Assembly: GCF_002979415.1 (NCBI RefSeq)
Contig: NZ_PCOT01000010.1
Location: 62,001 to 126,000, forward strand
DNA from: Microbacterium sp. MYb72
Lineage (GTDB): Bacteria > Actinomycetota > Actinomycetes > Actinomycetales > Microbacteriaceae
DNA: 64,000 nucleotides
Direction: 5' to 3'
Shown one piece after another: positions 1-9,336 of this stretch. Position 1 is the first letter of the stretch. Each line of letters opens with the position of its first letter. Under the pieces are notes generated by a model. The model was given only the letters and a program-made list of their open reading frames with translations, searched no databases and was not told where the DNA came from. A program made the position numbers and the translations under genes.

Positions 1-897
1 CCGCCGATCGTCGACGTCGCTCCCGTGCCGCCGGTCGCCGGAGCCGCCCCGGTCGACGCTCCCGCATCCGCTGCGGCGCCCGAGCCTTCTGCCGAGGACG
101 GAGCCGTCGAGGCCCCGATCGATCCGGCGCCCGAGGTCTCCGAGCCGGCGGCCGCGGAGCCGGTGGTCGACGAGGTCCCGGTTCTCCCGGAGTCGGTCGA
201 GGCGCCGGTCGAGGAGCCGTCCGAGCCCGCCGCGGCGCCGTCCGACGAGGATGAGGCGCCCGACGCGGCATCCGACGAGGACCCGTCGGCCGAGGACGAG
301 GTCGAGGGGGTCACGCTGATCCCCACCGAGACGCTGTCCCCCCTGAGCGACATCGATGAGTTCGATCAGCTCTTCGGCGAGACCGTGCACACCGCGCCGA
401 GTTTCGTCGACGCTCCGCCGCCTCCGCCCTTCCCGATCGTGGCCGAGGGCGACCACGACGGAGCGACCATCTCGGCCGCCGAACTGCGGGCGCTGCGCCA
501 GCAGCCTCCCGTGGCCGACGACGCTCCCACCCAGGTGATCCCCGTCGCCTCGGCCGGTTTCGGCCGCATCCGCGTCTCCACGGGCCAGGTGGTCGAACTC
601 GACCGCACCGTGATCATCGGCCGGCGTCCGCGATCCACCCGCGCCAGCGGTGAGAACCTGCCGCATCTGGTCGCGGTGGAGAGCCCTCAGCAGGACATCT
701 CGCGCAGCCACCTCGAGGTGCGCCCCGACGCCGACACCGTCGTCGTGATCGACCTGCACACGACCAACGGCTCGACGCTGCTGCGTCCAGGCGCCGACCC
801 CGTTCGACTGCATCCCGGTGAGCAGACGCTCGTCCTGTCCGGAGACGTCGTCGACCTGGGAGACGGAGTGACCGTGGCCTTCGAGGACCTGCCGTGA
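1..897 (+). CDS. FHA-domain protein (5' end outside window)
   Basis: The frame is open from the first base, so this is the C-terminal part of a longer protein; a GTG at 25 is only an internal candidate start. The first ~110 visible residues are an Ala/Pro/Glu-rich acidic, presumably disordered linker. The last ~100 residues form a forkhead-associated domain: IIGRRPR in the first strands, then SRSHLEV and TTNGSTLL, the usual phosphothreonine-binding loops. FHA domains bind phosphothreonine peptides, so it is a likely partner or substrate of the kinase encoded next, with which it overlaps by 4 bases (GTGA). It probably belongs to the phospho-signalling arm of the T7SS locus. Domain call firm, role inferred. 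Confidence 0.85.
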   Translation, partial: PPIVDVAPVPPVAGAAPVDAPASAAAPEPSAEDGAVEAPIDPAPEVSEPAAAEPVVDEVPVLPESVEAPVEEPSEPAAAPSDEDEAPDAASDEDPSAEDEVEGVTLIPTETLSPLSDIDEFDQLFGETVHTAPSFVDAPPPPPFPIVAEGDHDGATISAAELRALRQQPPVADDAPTQVIPVASAGFGRIRVSTGQVVELDRTVIIGRRPRSTRASGENLPHLVAVESPQQDISRSHLEVRPDADTVVVIDLHTTNGSTLLRPGADPVRLHPGEQTLVLSGDVVDLGDGVTVAFEDLP

Positions 898-2519
898 CCC
901 GTCGCCCCTCACCGCCCCCGCAGCTGCCGGGCTTCACCTATGTGGAGCCGCTCGGCACCGGAGGGTTCGCCGACGTCTTCCTGTACGAGCAGCAGATGCC
1001 GCGCCGACGGGTCGCGGTCAAGGTGCTGCTCGCCGACCGGATCTCCAGCGGCGCCGCGCAGGAGTTCGCCGACGAGGCGAACGTCATGGCGATGCTCTCG
1101 ACGCATCCGGCGATCGTCACGATCTACCAGGCCGGCGTCGCGGGCGATGGGCGCCCGTATCTGGTCATGGAGTACTGCCCCCGGCCGAACCTGCAGCTGC
1201 GTGCGCGCAAGGAGCCGTTCTCGGTCGCCGAGGCGCTGCGCGTCGGCGTGCAGGTCGCCGGTGCGGTCGAGACCGCTCACCGGGCAGGGGTTCTGCACCG
1301 CGACATCAAGCCGGCGAACATCCTCGTCACCGAGTACAACCGTCCGGCCCTCACCGACTTCGGCATCGCCTCGACGACGGGCGCGACGGGCGAAGCATCC
1401 GGCATGTCCATCCCGTGGTCGCCGCCGGAGTCGTTCGCCGAGCCGCCGCAGAGCGGGCCGCGCACGGACGTGTGGGCCCTGGGTGCGACGCTGTACACGC
1501 TGCTGGCCGGTCGCTCGCCGTTCGAACGCGTGGGGGAGCGCAACTCCAGCGCCGACCTCATCGAGCGCATCGAGCGCGCCGCCCTGCCGCCCCTCGCGCG
1601 CCCCGACTCCCCGGAGAGCCTGCAGCGCCTGCTCGAGCGCTCGATGGCGAAGAACCCCGACGACCGCTACCCGAGCGCCGTGGCCTTTGCCCGCGCCCTG
1701 CAGAAGGTGCAGATCGAGCTGTCGCACTCGGTCACCCCGATCGACATCGTCGACGACCACGCACCGGCCGAGGAGCAGGAAGACGACGGAGACGGGCTGA
1801 CCCGCGTCAGGGAGATCGTCAGCATCGACCCCGAGGTCGCCGCCTTCACACGTCCGTCGGCGACGACGGAGCGCAAGGCACCGGCGGTCGTGTTCCCCGA
1901 GGTCCCGCGCTACGATCCGCCCCCCGCCGCGCAGGCGCCGTCGATCGAGGAGACCCAGATCCGGGTGCCCGCTCCGGTGCTCGGAGCGGATGCCGACGAG
2001 CGCACGCTGTTGCGCGCGCCTCGAGTGCTCGCGCCGGATGCCTCGGCATCCGCCGCACCGCCCGCCGCTCCCGTCGTCGACGCCCCGGCGCAGACGATGT
2101 CGACGGCGCCTCGAGGACGCAAGGGGCTCTGGATCCTGCTCTCGGTCGCGGGAGTCGCCGTCGTCGTCGGTGCGATCGTGATGCTCAACATCCTGGTCTC
2201 CGGAATCGAACCGACTCCGCAGGCGACGTCGGAGGCCCCCGACCCGCAGGACGTCGTCTCCGACGTCGTGCCGAAGGTGGGCGACCTCAGCGGCACCAGG
2301 ACGGGCGAGCAGATCGCGTTCACCTGGACCAACAAGGACCCGCAGGAGGGCGACTCGTTCATCTGGAACGTCGTCGAGGTGTCCGGTGAGGTCGACCCGC
2401 AGCAGACGACCGAGCCGACGGCGCAGTTCACGGCGGGCGCGGGGAAGGTCTGCGTCGACGTGATGCTCCGCCGTGACGACGGCCGCGCGTCGGAGCCGGT
2501 GCGGGGGTGCGTCGAGTGA
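894..2519 (+). CDS. PknB-like membrane Ser/Thr protein kinase
   Basis: Transmembrane eukaryotic-type Ser/Thr kinase of 541 residues. The kinase domain spans about residues 8-275, with a glycine loop (GTGGFADVF), catalytic lysine in VAVKVL, HRDIKPAN catalytic loop and a DFG in LTDFGIAS. A Pro/Ala-rich juxtamembrane segment leads to one membrane helix near residues 405-430 and an external C-terminal domain of ~110 residues with fibronectin-III character. It has no PASTA repeats, unlike canonical PknB. The GTG start overlaps the stop of the upstream FHA gene and the next gene starts inside its own stop, so the set is translationally coupled. It probably phosphorylates the neighbouring FHA proteins or the secretion ATPase. 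Confidence 0.93.
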   Translation: MTRRPSPPPQLPGFTYVEPLGTGGFADVFLYEQQMPRRRVAVKVLLADRISSGAAQEFADEANVMAMLSTHPAIVTIYQAGVAGDGRPYLVMEYCPRPNLQLRARKEPFSVAEALRVGVQVAGAVETAHRAGVLHRDIKPANILVTEYNRPALTDFGIASTTGATGEASGMSIPWSPPESFAEPPQSGPRTDVWALGATLYTLLAGRSPFERVGERNSSADLIERIERAALPPLARPDSPESLQRLLERSMAKNPDDRYPSAVAFARALQKVQIELSHSVTPIDIVDDHAPAEEQEDDGDGLTRVREIVSIDPEVAAFTRPSATTERKAPAVVFPEVPRYDPPPAAQAPSIEETQIRVPAPVLGADADERTLLRAPRVLAPDASASAAPPAAPVVDAPAQTMSTAPRGRKGLWILLSVAGVAVVVGAIVMLNILVSGIEPTPQATSEAPDPQDVVSDVVPKVGDLSGTRTGEQIAFTWTNKDPQEGDSFIWNVVEVSGEVDPQQTTEPTAQFTAGAGKVCVDVMLRRDDGRASEPVRGCVE

Positions 2520-3241
2520 GCGGGACGAGCGGCGTGACCGTCGAGTTCGCCGGGGAGTTCTTCCCGCTGGAGCGCGGCGGCCGGTTCGTGGTCGGTCGAG
2601 AGGGCGACCTGGAGCTGGACGACAACCTCTTCCTGCACCGCCACTTCCTGGAGATCACGGATGCCGACGGCCTGTGGTGGCTGTCGAACGTCGGCACGCG
2701 CCTCACGGCGACGGTGACGGACTCGGCCGGCGGCGTGCAGGCCTGGCTCGCGCCGGGCGCCCGACTGCCGCTCGTGTTCGAGATGACGACGATCGTGTTC
2801 AGCGCGGGACCCACGACCTACGAGCTGACGGTGCACGCCGCCGAGCCGACCTTCCGCGCCACGCGCCGTGAGCACGACGACGGCGGCGCCTCGACCATTG
2901 GCGACGTGCCGCTCACCCTCAGCCAGAAGCTGCTGATCCTCGCGCTCGCGGAGCCGCAGCTGCGCAGAGACGGCACCGGGATGAGCGACATCCCGACATC
3001 CGCGAAGGCCGCAGAACGGCTGGGATGGACGGTCACCCGCTTCAACCGCAAGCTCGACAACGTGTGCGACAAGTTCGACCGCGTCGGCGTCCCCGGCATG
3101 CGCGGGGGGCAGCGCCTGCTCGCGACCAACCGCCGAGCGCGTCTCGTCGAGCACGTCATCGCCTCGCGTCTGGTGACGAAGGACGACCTGCCGCTGCTCG
3201 ACACGGCGCACGCCGACGAGGCAGAGGGGGAGTCCGAGTGA
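2516..3241 (+). CDS. FHA-domain protein with C-terminal HTH-like region
   Basis: 241-residue soluble protein. Residues ~8-105 resemble an FHA fold (FVVGREGDLELDD, then FLHRHFLEI), although the TNGS loop is replaced by NVGTR. Residues ~125-210 are helical, with a winged-helix-like segment (SQKLLILALAEP, then AAERLGWTVTRFNRKLDN) that could bind DNA or act as an adaptor. The GTG start at 2516 was chosen because it overlaps the kinase stop by 4 bases, as elsewhere in the operon; another GTG lies 9 bases upstream. A phosphopeptide-recognition role in T7SS control is inferred from context. Confidence 0.8.
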   Translation: MSGTSGVTVEFAGEFFPLERGGRFVVGREGDLELDDNLFLHRHFLEITDADGLWWLSNVGTRLTATVTDSAGGVQAWLAPGARLPLVFEMTTIVFSAGPTTYELTVHAAEPTFRATRREHDDGGASTIGDVPLTLSQKLLILALAEPQLRRDGTGMSDIPTSAKAAERLGWTVTRFNRKLDNVCDKFDRVGVPGMRGGQRLLATNRRARLVEHVIASRLVTKDDLPLLDTAHADEAEGESE

Positions 3242-4728
3242 TCTGGGAGATCGACGATCACGCCCCGGTGATCGAGGGCCTCGACGCGCACGGACGCCCT
3301 GATCCCGCCTATGCCGCCTCGCTCGGACTCCGTGCGGCCGGACGAGGAGCCCGCGTGCTCGCGGCGCTGATCGAATGGCTCGTCGCGGTGCTCATCGCCC
3401 TGCCGGCCATCATCGTCCTCACACCTCCGCTCACGCAGGCCCTCTCGGGCACCCTCGACCTGGGATCCGTCTTCGGCGGCGCCAACGGGGTCTGGGCGAT
3501 CGTGGCCGTCGCCGTGTCACAGGGACTCATGACCGCGTACGTCGTGGTGCAGCTGGTGCTGCACGGACGCAAGGGCGTCACGCTCGGCAAGGCGATCTGC
3601 GGCATCCGCTCGGTGAACGTGCGCACGCTGGAGCGCCCCGGATTCTGGCGCGGCGCCGTGGTGCGCTACCTCGTCGCGTACGCGTCGCTGCTGGTGCCGC
3701 TCATCGGGCCGTTGCTCGTGATCGCGCTCTCGCCGCTGTTCGACACCGAGCGCCGTGGACGCGGCTGGCTCGACCTGGCGGCAGCGACCTGGTTCGTCGA
3801 CGTGCGCGGCGGCCTCAACCCCTACGACCAGAAGCGCATGCGCATCGCCCGCAAGCGCGTCAAGACCCCGGAGGTCGAGGAGCAGGCGCCGCTGCCGTCT
3901 CTCGCGACGCCGGTCGATCGCGACGCCCCTGCGGAGTACGTGCCGAGCGCCCGTCTGTCCGGCGGTGTGATCGGCGCGCACCGCACCTCGACTCCGACAG
4001 CTCCCGATGCGGCGCAGCCGCAGGTCTCCGGTTCCATGGTGTCGGCGGTGCCTCCGTCCCACGCGACGGGGGCCGCCACGCCCTCGCCGGCCCCTGCGGC
4101 GCCGACCTCCTTCGCGCCTCCCGCCGCGGAATCCGCGCCGTTCGTGCCTCCGGTGATCGCCCCGCAGCCGACGGGCGCCGCGCCCGCTGCGGTTCCCGCG
4201 CCGGCCCCGGCGTCGGCGGTGGCTCCGGCGGTGCCAGCTCCGGTCCCGGTCCAGGCGGCCCCGGCCGTGGTCCCGCAGACCCCCGCTCCCGCCTCGACGC
4301 CGGGTCCCGCTTCCGCGGCCTCCGCTGCAGCCCCGGCTCCCGCCTCAGCACCGTCTCCCGCCCCGGCATCCCCCGCTCCCGCGCCTGCCACCCCCGCCGG
4401 GGTGCGCGCCGTGCTCGTGCTCGACACGGGAGAGCGCATCGAGGTCCGCGGCACCACGCTGTTCGGCCGCTCGCCGAGCCCGGCCGCCGGAGAGGGCGAG
4501 ACCCAGCTCGTCGCGGTGTTCGACGACACCCGCTCGGTGTCGAAGACGCACATCGCCGTGATGCCCGCCCGCCGCGGTCTCTTCGTCGTCGATCGGGCCT
4601 CGACCAACGGCAGCGCGATCGTGCGGGGAGGCTCCGAGACGGCGTTGGCGCCCGGCCACCCCGTGGAGCTGAAGGCGGGCGACACGGTGCGGTTCGGCGA
4701 CCGCACGCTCCAGGTCGAACGGGTATGA
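3238..4728 (+). CDS. RDD-family membrane protein with C-terminal FHA domain
   Basis: 496 residues. After a short cytoplasmic start, residues ~30-175 hold three to four hydrophobic helices with RDD-family features (RGARVLAALIEWLV, GKAICGIRSV). A Pro/Ala-rich linker (~residues 215-395) joins them to a C-terminal FHA domain (TTLFGRSPSP, SKTHIAVM, STNGSAI). The GTG start overlaps the preceding stop by 4 bases, and the open frame further upstream is not used. It may anchor a phosphothreonine-binding module at the membrane next to the secretion ATPase; RDD proteins often accompany T7SS/FHA-kinase clusters. The function of the RDD part is unknown. Confidence 0.85.
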   Translation: MIWEIDDHAPVIEGLDAHGRPDPAYAASLGLRAAGRGARVLAALIEWLVAVLIALPAIIVLTPPLTQALSGTLDLGSVFGGANGVWAIVAVAVSQGLMTAYVVVQLVLHGRKGVTLGKAICGIRSVNVRTLERPGFWRGAVVRYLVAYASLLVPLIGPLLVIALSPLFDTERRGRGWLDLAAATWFVDVRGGLNPYDQKRMRIARKRVKTPEVEEQAPLPSLATPVDRDAPAEYVPSARLSGGVIGAHRTSTPTAPDAAQPQVSGSMVSAVPPSHATGAATPSPAPAAPTSFAPPAAESAPFVPPVIAPQPTGAAPAAVPAPAPASAVAPAVPAPVPVQAAPAVVPQTPAPASTPGPASAASAAAPAPASAPSPAPASPAPAPATPAGVRAVLVLDTGERIEVRGTTLFGRSPSPAAGEGETQLVAVFDDTRSVSKTHIAVMPARRGLFVVDRASTNGSAIVRGGSETALAPGHPVELKAGDTVRFGDRTLQVERV

Positions 4729-4771
4729 CGCGACAGTGCAGAACGCGCCTGCGGCGCGGTGAGGACGGACG

Positions 4772-7700
4772 ATGAGAGTCAAGCTGACGTTGCGGCGCCC
4801 TTCGGCCCCGCTGACGGATGTCGTCGTGATGGCGGATTCGACGGCGACGGTCGCCGACGTCGCGAGGCAGATCGCCTCGACCGACCCGCTGCGCAGCATC
4901 CCCGCCGGCCCCTCCGACGTGCTCACGCTGTCGGTCGCACCGCCCACCAGCGATCAACTGACCATGCTCAGCCCCGATCTCCTCGTCGGGGACGCCCCGA
5001 TCGGCTCCGGCTTCCTCGCCGAGGTGGTCAACGTGGGCGCGAACCGCGCCTCGACGGGCTCGGCGAGCGCGCGCCCCGCGGCCGTGCTCACCGTGGTGGC
5101 AGGTCCCGCCGCCGGGCAGGAGTTCCCGCTGCCGATCGGTCACTTCATGATCGGACGCGATCACGCGAACGACGTCGCGATCGCCGATCCGCTGATCTCG
5201 AAGCGCCACGCGCGCATCGAGGTCGCAGCGACCTTCGTCGAGCTCGTCGACCTGAACTCCGCGAACGGCATCCTCGTCGACGGCGGTCTCGTGCAGCGCC
5301 TGCGCGTCATCCCCGGCCAGCACTTCACGCTCGGCGACTGCGAGTTCGTGGTGCACCTGGTCGGCGACTTCGACGGCTCGGCGTCCGGCGACCCCGTGCT
5401 CGAACGCGGCGGCGCCCTGCTGTTCAACCGCAGCCCGCGCGTCGAGGAGCGCTTCACCGGAGAAGACCTCGACGAGCCCCGTTATCCCCGCGACCAGGTG
5501 CAGCGCCTCTTCCCCTGGCCGATGCTCGTCGCGCCGATCCTGTTGGGCGCCGTGACGTTCTTCATGTTCGAGAATCCGCGCGCGCTGCTGGTGATCTTCA
5601 TGTCGCCGCTCATGATGTTCGGCAACTTCATCTCGCAGAAGACCAATCTCGGCCAGCGGCTGCGCAAGGAGGCGGAGTCCTTCGAGGAGCAGTTCGAGCG
5701 TCTGGAGGAGAAGCTCTACCACTCCCACCCCAAGGAGCGGGAGGTGCGCCAGAACGAGGTGCCCGCCGTCGCCGTCGTCTTCGACGAGGCGATGCGGCTC
5801 GGCCCGCTCCTGTGGACCCGTCGCCCTGAGCACTGGAACTTCCTCTCGGTGCGACTCGGCGTCTGCGAAGACGAGTCGCGCACCGCGATCAAGCGCACCG
5901 AGACGCCAGAGGCTCTGGTCGAGTACGTCGAGCGCGTCGACCGGCTCGAAGAGCGCTACCGGATGATCAGCGACGTGCCGATCCTCGAATCGCTGCAGAG
6001 CGTCGGCTCGATCGGCGTCGCCGGTCCCACGTCGCTCGCGAGCGATGCCCTCCGCGGCATCGCGGTGCAGCTGTTCGGCATGCACTCGCCGAACGAGCTG
6101 GTCACCGTGGCCCTCACCGAACCCGGCTGGGCCAACGAGCTCGACTGGTTGAAGTGGCTGCCGCACACGTCCAGCGAGCGCAACCCGTTCAAGGACGTCT
6201 CCCTCGCAGACTCGGCCTCCACGGGCGCCGCCCTGCTGTCGGGTCTGGAGGAGATCGTGATGCGTCGCTCCAGGGAGGCGAAGTCGCAGCGGCCGCCCTA
6301 CGGCGACGACTGGGATCCGATGCTCTTCGGCACCGACGTCAAGCGGGCGGCGGAGGATGCGACGTTCCCCGGCCAGACCGCGATCCTCGTCATCGTCACC
6401 AACGATGCGCCGGTCGACCGAGCCCGGCTCACGCAGATCCTCGAGCGGGGCGCCGACGTCGGCGTCTACGGCCTCTTCGTCGCCCCCGTGGTGGCGGCGC
6501 TGCCCGCCGCGTGCCGCACGTTCGTCGACGTGAGTCGAGGGCTCGAGCACGCCACCGTCGGCACCGTGCGCAGCGGCGTCGCCTATCCCGATGTGCAGGT
6601 CGAGGGCGTCTCGCACTCGTACATGACGATGTTCGCCAAGCGGCTCGCACCGGTGGTCGACTCCAGCACGGTGATCGAGGACTCCTCCGACATCCCCAAC
6701 TCCGTCATGTTCCTGTCGCTGATCGGCGCCGACCTCGCGACAGACCCGAACGCGGTGATCGACCGGTGGCGGCAGAACAACACGATCATCGATCGCTCGG
6801 GGGCACCGCAGCCGCGTCTCAAGAAGGCGGGCAACCTGCGTGCGATCATCGGTCAGTCGCAGACCGACGCCATGACGCTCGACCTGCGCACCCAGGGACC
6901 GCACGCCCTCGTCGGCGGAACCACCGGAGCAGGCAAGAGCGAGTTCCTGCAGGCGTGGGTGCTCGGCATGGCCGCCGCGCACAGCCCCGACCGCGTGACG
7001 TTCCTCTTCGTCGACTACAAGGGCGGCTCCGCGTTCGCGGATTGCGTCGATCTGCCGCACACCGTGGGTCTGGTGACCGACCTGAGCCCGCACCTCGTGC
7101 GGCGCGCGCTCACCAGCCTGCGCGCCGAGCTGCACCACCGCGAGCACCTGTTCAACCGCAAGAAGGCGAAGGACCTCCTCGAACTCGAGAAGCGCCGCGA
7201 CCCCGAGACGCCGCCCGCGCTCGTGCTCGTGATCGACGAGTTCGCCGCGCTCGCCGGAGAGGTCCCGGAGTTCGTCGACGGCGTCGTCGACATCGCCCAG
7301 CGCGGGCGGTCTCTCGGCATCCACCTCATCATGGCCACCCAGCGTCCGGCTGGCGTCATCAAGGACAACCTCCGCGCCAACACCAACCTGCGCGTCGCGC
7401 TGCGCATGGCCGACGAGTCGGACTCGAAGGACGTCGTGGACGACCCGGTGGCGGCATCCTTCCCTCCGTCCCTCCCCGGCCGCGGCATCGCCAAGACCGG
7501 ACCGGGGCGTCTGGTGCCCTTCCAGTCCGCCTATGCGGGTGGCTGGAGCACCGACGAGGTGCAGGCCGCCGAGGTCAAGGTGGCGGAGCTGCGGTTCGGC
7601 TCCATCCAGACCTGGGAGGCCGAGCAGGCGCCCGAGTCGGACTCGCACGACGAGGACCTCGGCCCGAACGACCAGAAGCGCATCGTCGCGACGCTCGTGA

Positions 7701-9283
7701 AGGCGGCGACCGCCGCCCGCATCCCCGCACCTCGGCGCCCGTGGCTGGACGACCTCGAGCGGGCCGTCGACATGCGCGATCTGCCCGTGCTCGGCGACGG
7801 GCAGATCCTGCTCGGCAAGATGGACGTGCCGGAGCGCCAGCTGCAGGAGCCGGCGTACTTCCACCCCGACAAGGACGGCTCGCTGCTCGTCTACGGCACC
7901 AGCGGCTCCGGCAAGTCGACCGTGCTGCGCACCCTGGCGATCGCTGCGGGGTTCGACCCGGCCCGGTCGAACGTCGAGGTCTTCGGGCTCGACTTCGGCT
8001 CCGGCTCGCTCAAGAGCCTCGAAGAGCTCCCGCACGTCGGCTCGATCATCTCGGGCGACGACGCCGAGCGCGTGCAGCGCATCCTGCGCTCGCTGTCGAG
8101 GGTGCTCGACGACCGCGGCAAGCGGTTCAGCGCGGCGAACGCGTCGAGCCTGACGGAGTACCGCGAGATCACCGGCACGGCCGAGTCGCGCATCCTGCTG
8201 CTGATCGACGGCTTCCCCCAGTTCCGCAGCGAGTGGGAGTCGACGACCGCGAGGATGCCGTTCTACCAGACGTTCATGCGGATCCTCGGCGAGGGACGGC
8301 CGCTCGGCGTCCACGTGATCGCCAGCGCGGATCGCTCGGGCTCCGTGCCGACGGCCGTGAGTGCGAACGTGTCGCGCCGGGTCGTGCTGCGTCTGTCCGA
8401 CGAGTCGGGCTACGCGATGCTGAACGCGCCCAAGGACGTGCTCGACGAGCGCTCCGCACCGGGGCGCGCGATCGTCGACGGGCTGGAGACCCAGATCGCC
8501 ACCCTCGGCGGAACCCCCAACGTGGCGGAGCAGACGAAGTTGCAGGGCCTGCTCGCCGCGGAGCTGCGTGCCGCCGGAGCCCGCGAGGTCGCCGAGATCG
8601 GCGCACTGCCGACCCGGCTCTCGCCGCGGGAGCTGCCGGACCGCATCGGGGAGTTCCCCGTGCTCGGCATCGCGGAGGACACCCTGGCCGCACGCGACTT
8701 CGACCCGGTCGGCACGTTCGTGGTCGCGGGGCCGCCGCAGTCGGGCAAGACGAACGCGCTCAAGGCGATCATCGGATCGATGCGCCGCTTCGACCCCGAG
8801 ATCAAGCTGTTCCACTTCGGCGGTCGGCGTGCGCAGCTCAAGGAGTTCGCCGACTGGACGCGCAGCGCCGTCACACCGGAGGACGCGAAGGAGCTCGCGA
8901 AGGAGATCGCCGAGATCGCCGTCGACGAGACGGTCCCCGTGCGGATGCTGATCGTGGTGGAGGACGTGCCGCAGTTCGCCGACGGACCCGCCGAGCGCGA
9001 GATGAAGGCGCTGTTCCAGGCGATCAACCGCAGCGACCACCTGCTGATCGGCGACGCCGACGTCACGCAGGTGACCAGCGGATTCGGCTTCATCGGAGAC
9101 TTCAAGGCCGGACGCAAGGGCATCATCCTCAAGCCCGACGCCTTCGACGGCGACGCCGTCTTCAAGGTGCCCTTCCCGAAGGTCAAGCGCACGGACTTCC
9201 CCGACGGCCGCGGCATCTTCGTGCAGGCCGGGCGTCAGGTCACCGTGCAGATGCCGCTCGTCGAGGGCGAGCGGACGGCGTGA
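4772..9283 (+). CDS. T7SS FtsK/SpoIIIE-type ATPase, EssC/EccC-like
   Basis: 1503-residue motor of the type VII secretion system. An N-terminal ~95-residue beta-rich domain is followed by an FHA domain (~residues 107-190; MIGRDHANDV, SKRHARIE, SANGILVD) and two closely spaced membrane helices (~248-285). Three ATPase modules follow, each with a Walker A: GTTGAGKS (716-723), GTSGSGKS (1042-1049) and GPPQSGKT (1320-1327). VLVIDEF and LLLIDGF are the first two Walker B sites; the third (LIVVEDVPQ) is degenerate. Two N-terminal FHA-like domains on a single chain are the Firmicute EssC layout, whereas mycobacterial EccC lacks FHA. No EccB, EccD or mycosin is in view; they may lie upstream or be absent. 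Confidence 0.95.
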   Translation: MRVKLTLRRPSAPLTDVVVMADSTATVADVARQIASTDPLRSIPAGPSDVLTLSVAPPTSDQLTMLSPDLLVGDAPIGSGFLAEVVNVGANRASTGSASARPAAVLTVVAGPAAGQEFPLPIGHFMIGRDHANDVAIADPLISKRHARIEVAATFVELVDLNSANGILVDGGLVQRLRVIPGQHFTLGDCEFVVHLVGDFDGSASGDPVLERGGALLFNRSPRVEERFTGEDLDEPRYPRDQVQRLFPWPMLVAPILLGAVTFFMFENPRALLVIFMSPLMMFGNFISQKTNLGQRLRKEAESFEEQFERLEEKLYHSHPKEREVRQNEVPAVAVVFDEAMRLGPLLWTRRPEHWNFLSVRLGVCEDESRTAIKRTETPEALVEYVERVDRLEERYRMISDVPILESLQSVGSIGVAGPTSLASDALRGIAVQLFGMHSPNELVTVALTEPGWANELDWLKWLPHTSSERNPFKDVSLADSASTGAALLSGLEEIVMRRSREAKSQRPPYGDDWDPMLFGTDVKRAAEDATFPGQTAILVIVTNDAPVDRARLTQILERGADVGVYGLFVAPVVAALPAACRTFVDVSRGLEHATVGTVRSGVAYPDVQVEGVSHSYMTMFAKRLAPVVDSSTVIEDSSDIPNSVMFLSLIGADLATDPNAVIDRWRQNNTIIDRSGAPQPRLKKAGNLRAIIGQSQTDAMTLDLRTQGPHALVGGTTGAGKSEFLQAWVLGMAAAHSPDRVTFLFVDYKGGSAFADCVDLPHTVGLVTDLSPHLVRRALTSLRAELHHREHLFNRKKAKDLLELEKRRDPETPPALVLVIDEFAALAGEVPEFVDGVVDIAQRGRSLGIHLIMATQRPAGVIKDNLRANTNLRVALRMADESDSKDVVDDPVAASFPPSLPGRGIAKTGPGRLVPFQSAYAGGWSTDEVQAAEVKVAELRFGSIQTWEAEQAPESDSHDEDLGPNDQKRIVATLVKAATAARIPAPRRPWLDDLERAVDMRDLPVLGDGQILLGKMDVPERQLQEPAYFHPDKDGSLLVYGTSGSGKSTVLRTLAIAAGFDPARSNVEVFGLDFGSGSLKSLEELPHVGSIISGDDAERVQRILRSLSRVLDDRGKRFSAANASSLTEYREITGTAESRILLLIDGFPQFRSEWESTTARMPFYQTFMRILGEGRPLGVHVIASADRSGSVPTAVSANVSRRVVLRLSDESGYAMLNAPKDVLDERSAPGRAIVDGLETQIATLGGTPNVAEQTKLQGLLAAELRAAGAREVAEIGALPTRLSPRELPDRIGEFPVLGIAEDTLAARDFDPVGTFVVAGPPQSGKTNALKAIIGSMRRFDPEIKLFHFGGRRAQLKEFADWTRSAVTPEDAKELAKEIAEIAVDETVPVRMLIVVEDVPQFADGPAEREMKALFQAINRSDHLLIGDADVTQVTSGFGFIGDFKAGRKGIILKPDAFDGDAVFKVPFPKVKRTDFPDGRGIFVQAGRQVTVQMPLVEGERTA

Positions 9284-9336
9284 GCGCGCGGCGGCCCGGA
9301 TGCCGTCGCCGCTGACAGACGCAGGAAGGTGGAACG

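Noticed and set aside
3025..3237. N-terminal extension of the RDD-FHA protein
   Set aside because: Arg-rich shadow of the preceding FHA gene; the GTG at 3238 overlaps the previous stop like other genes of the operon.
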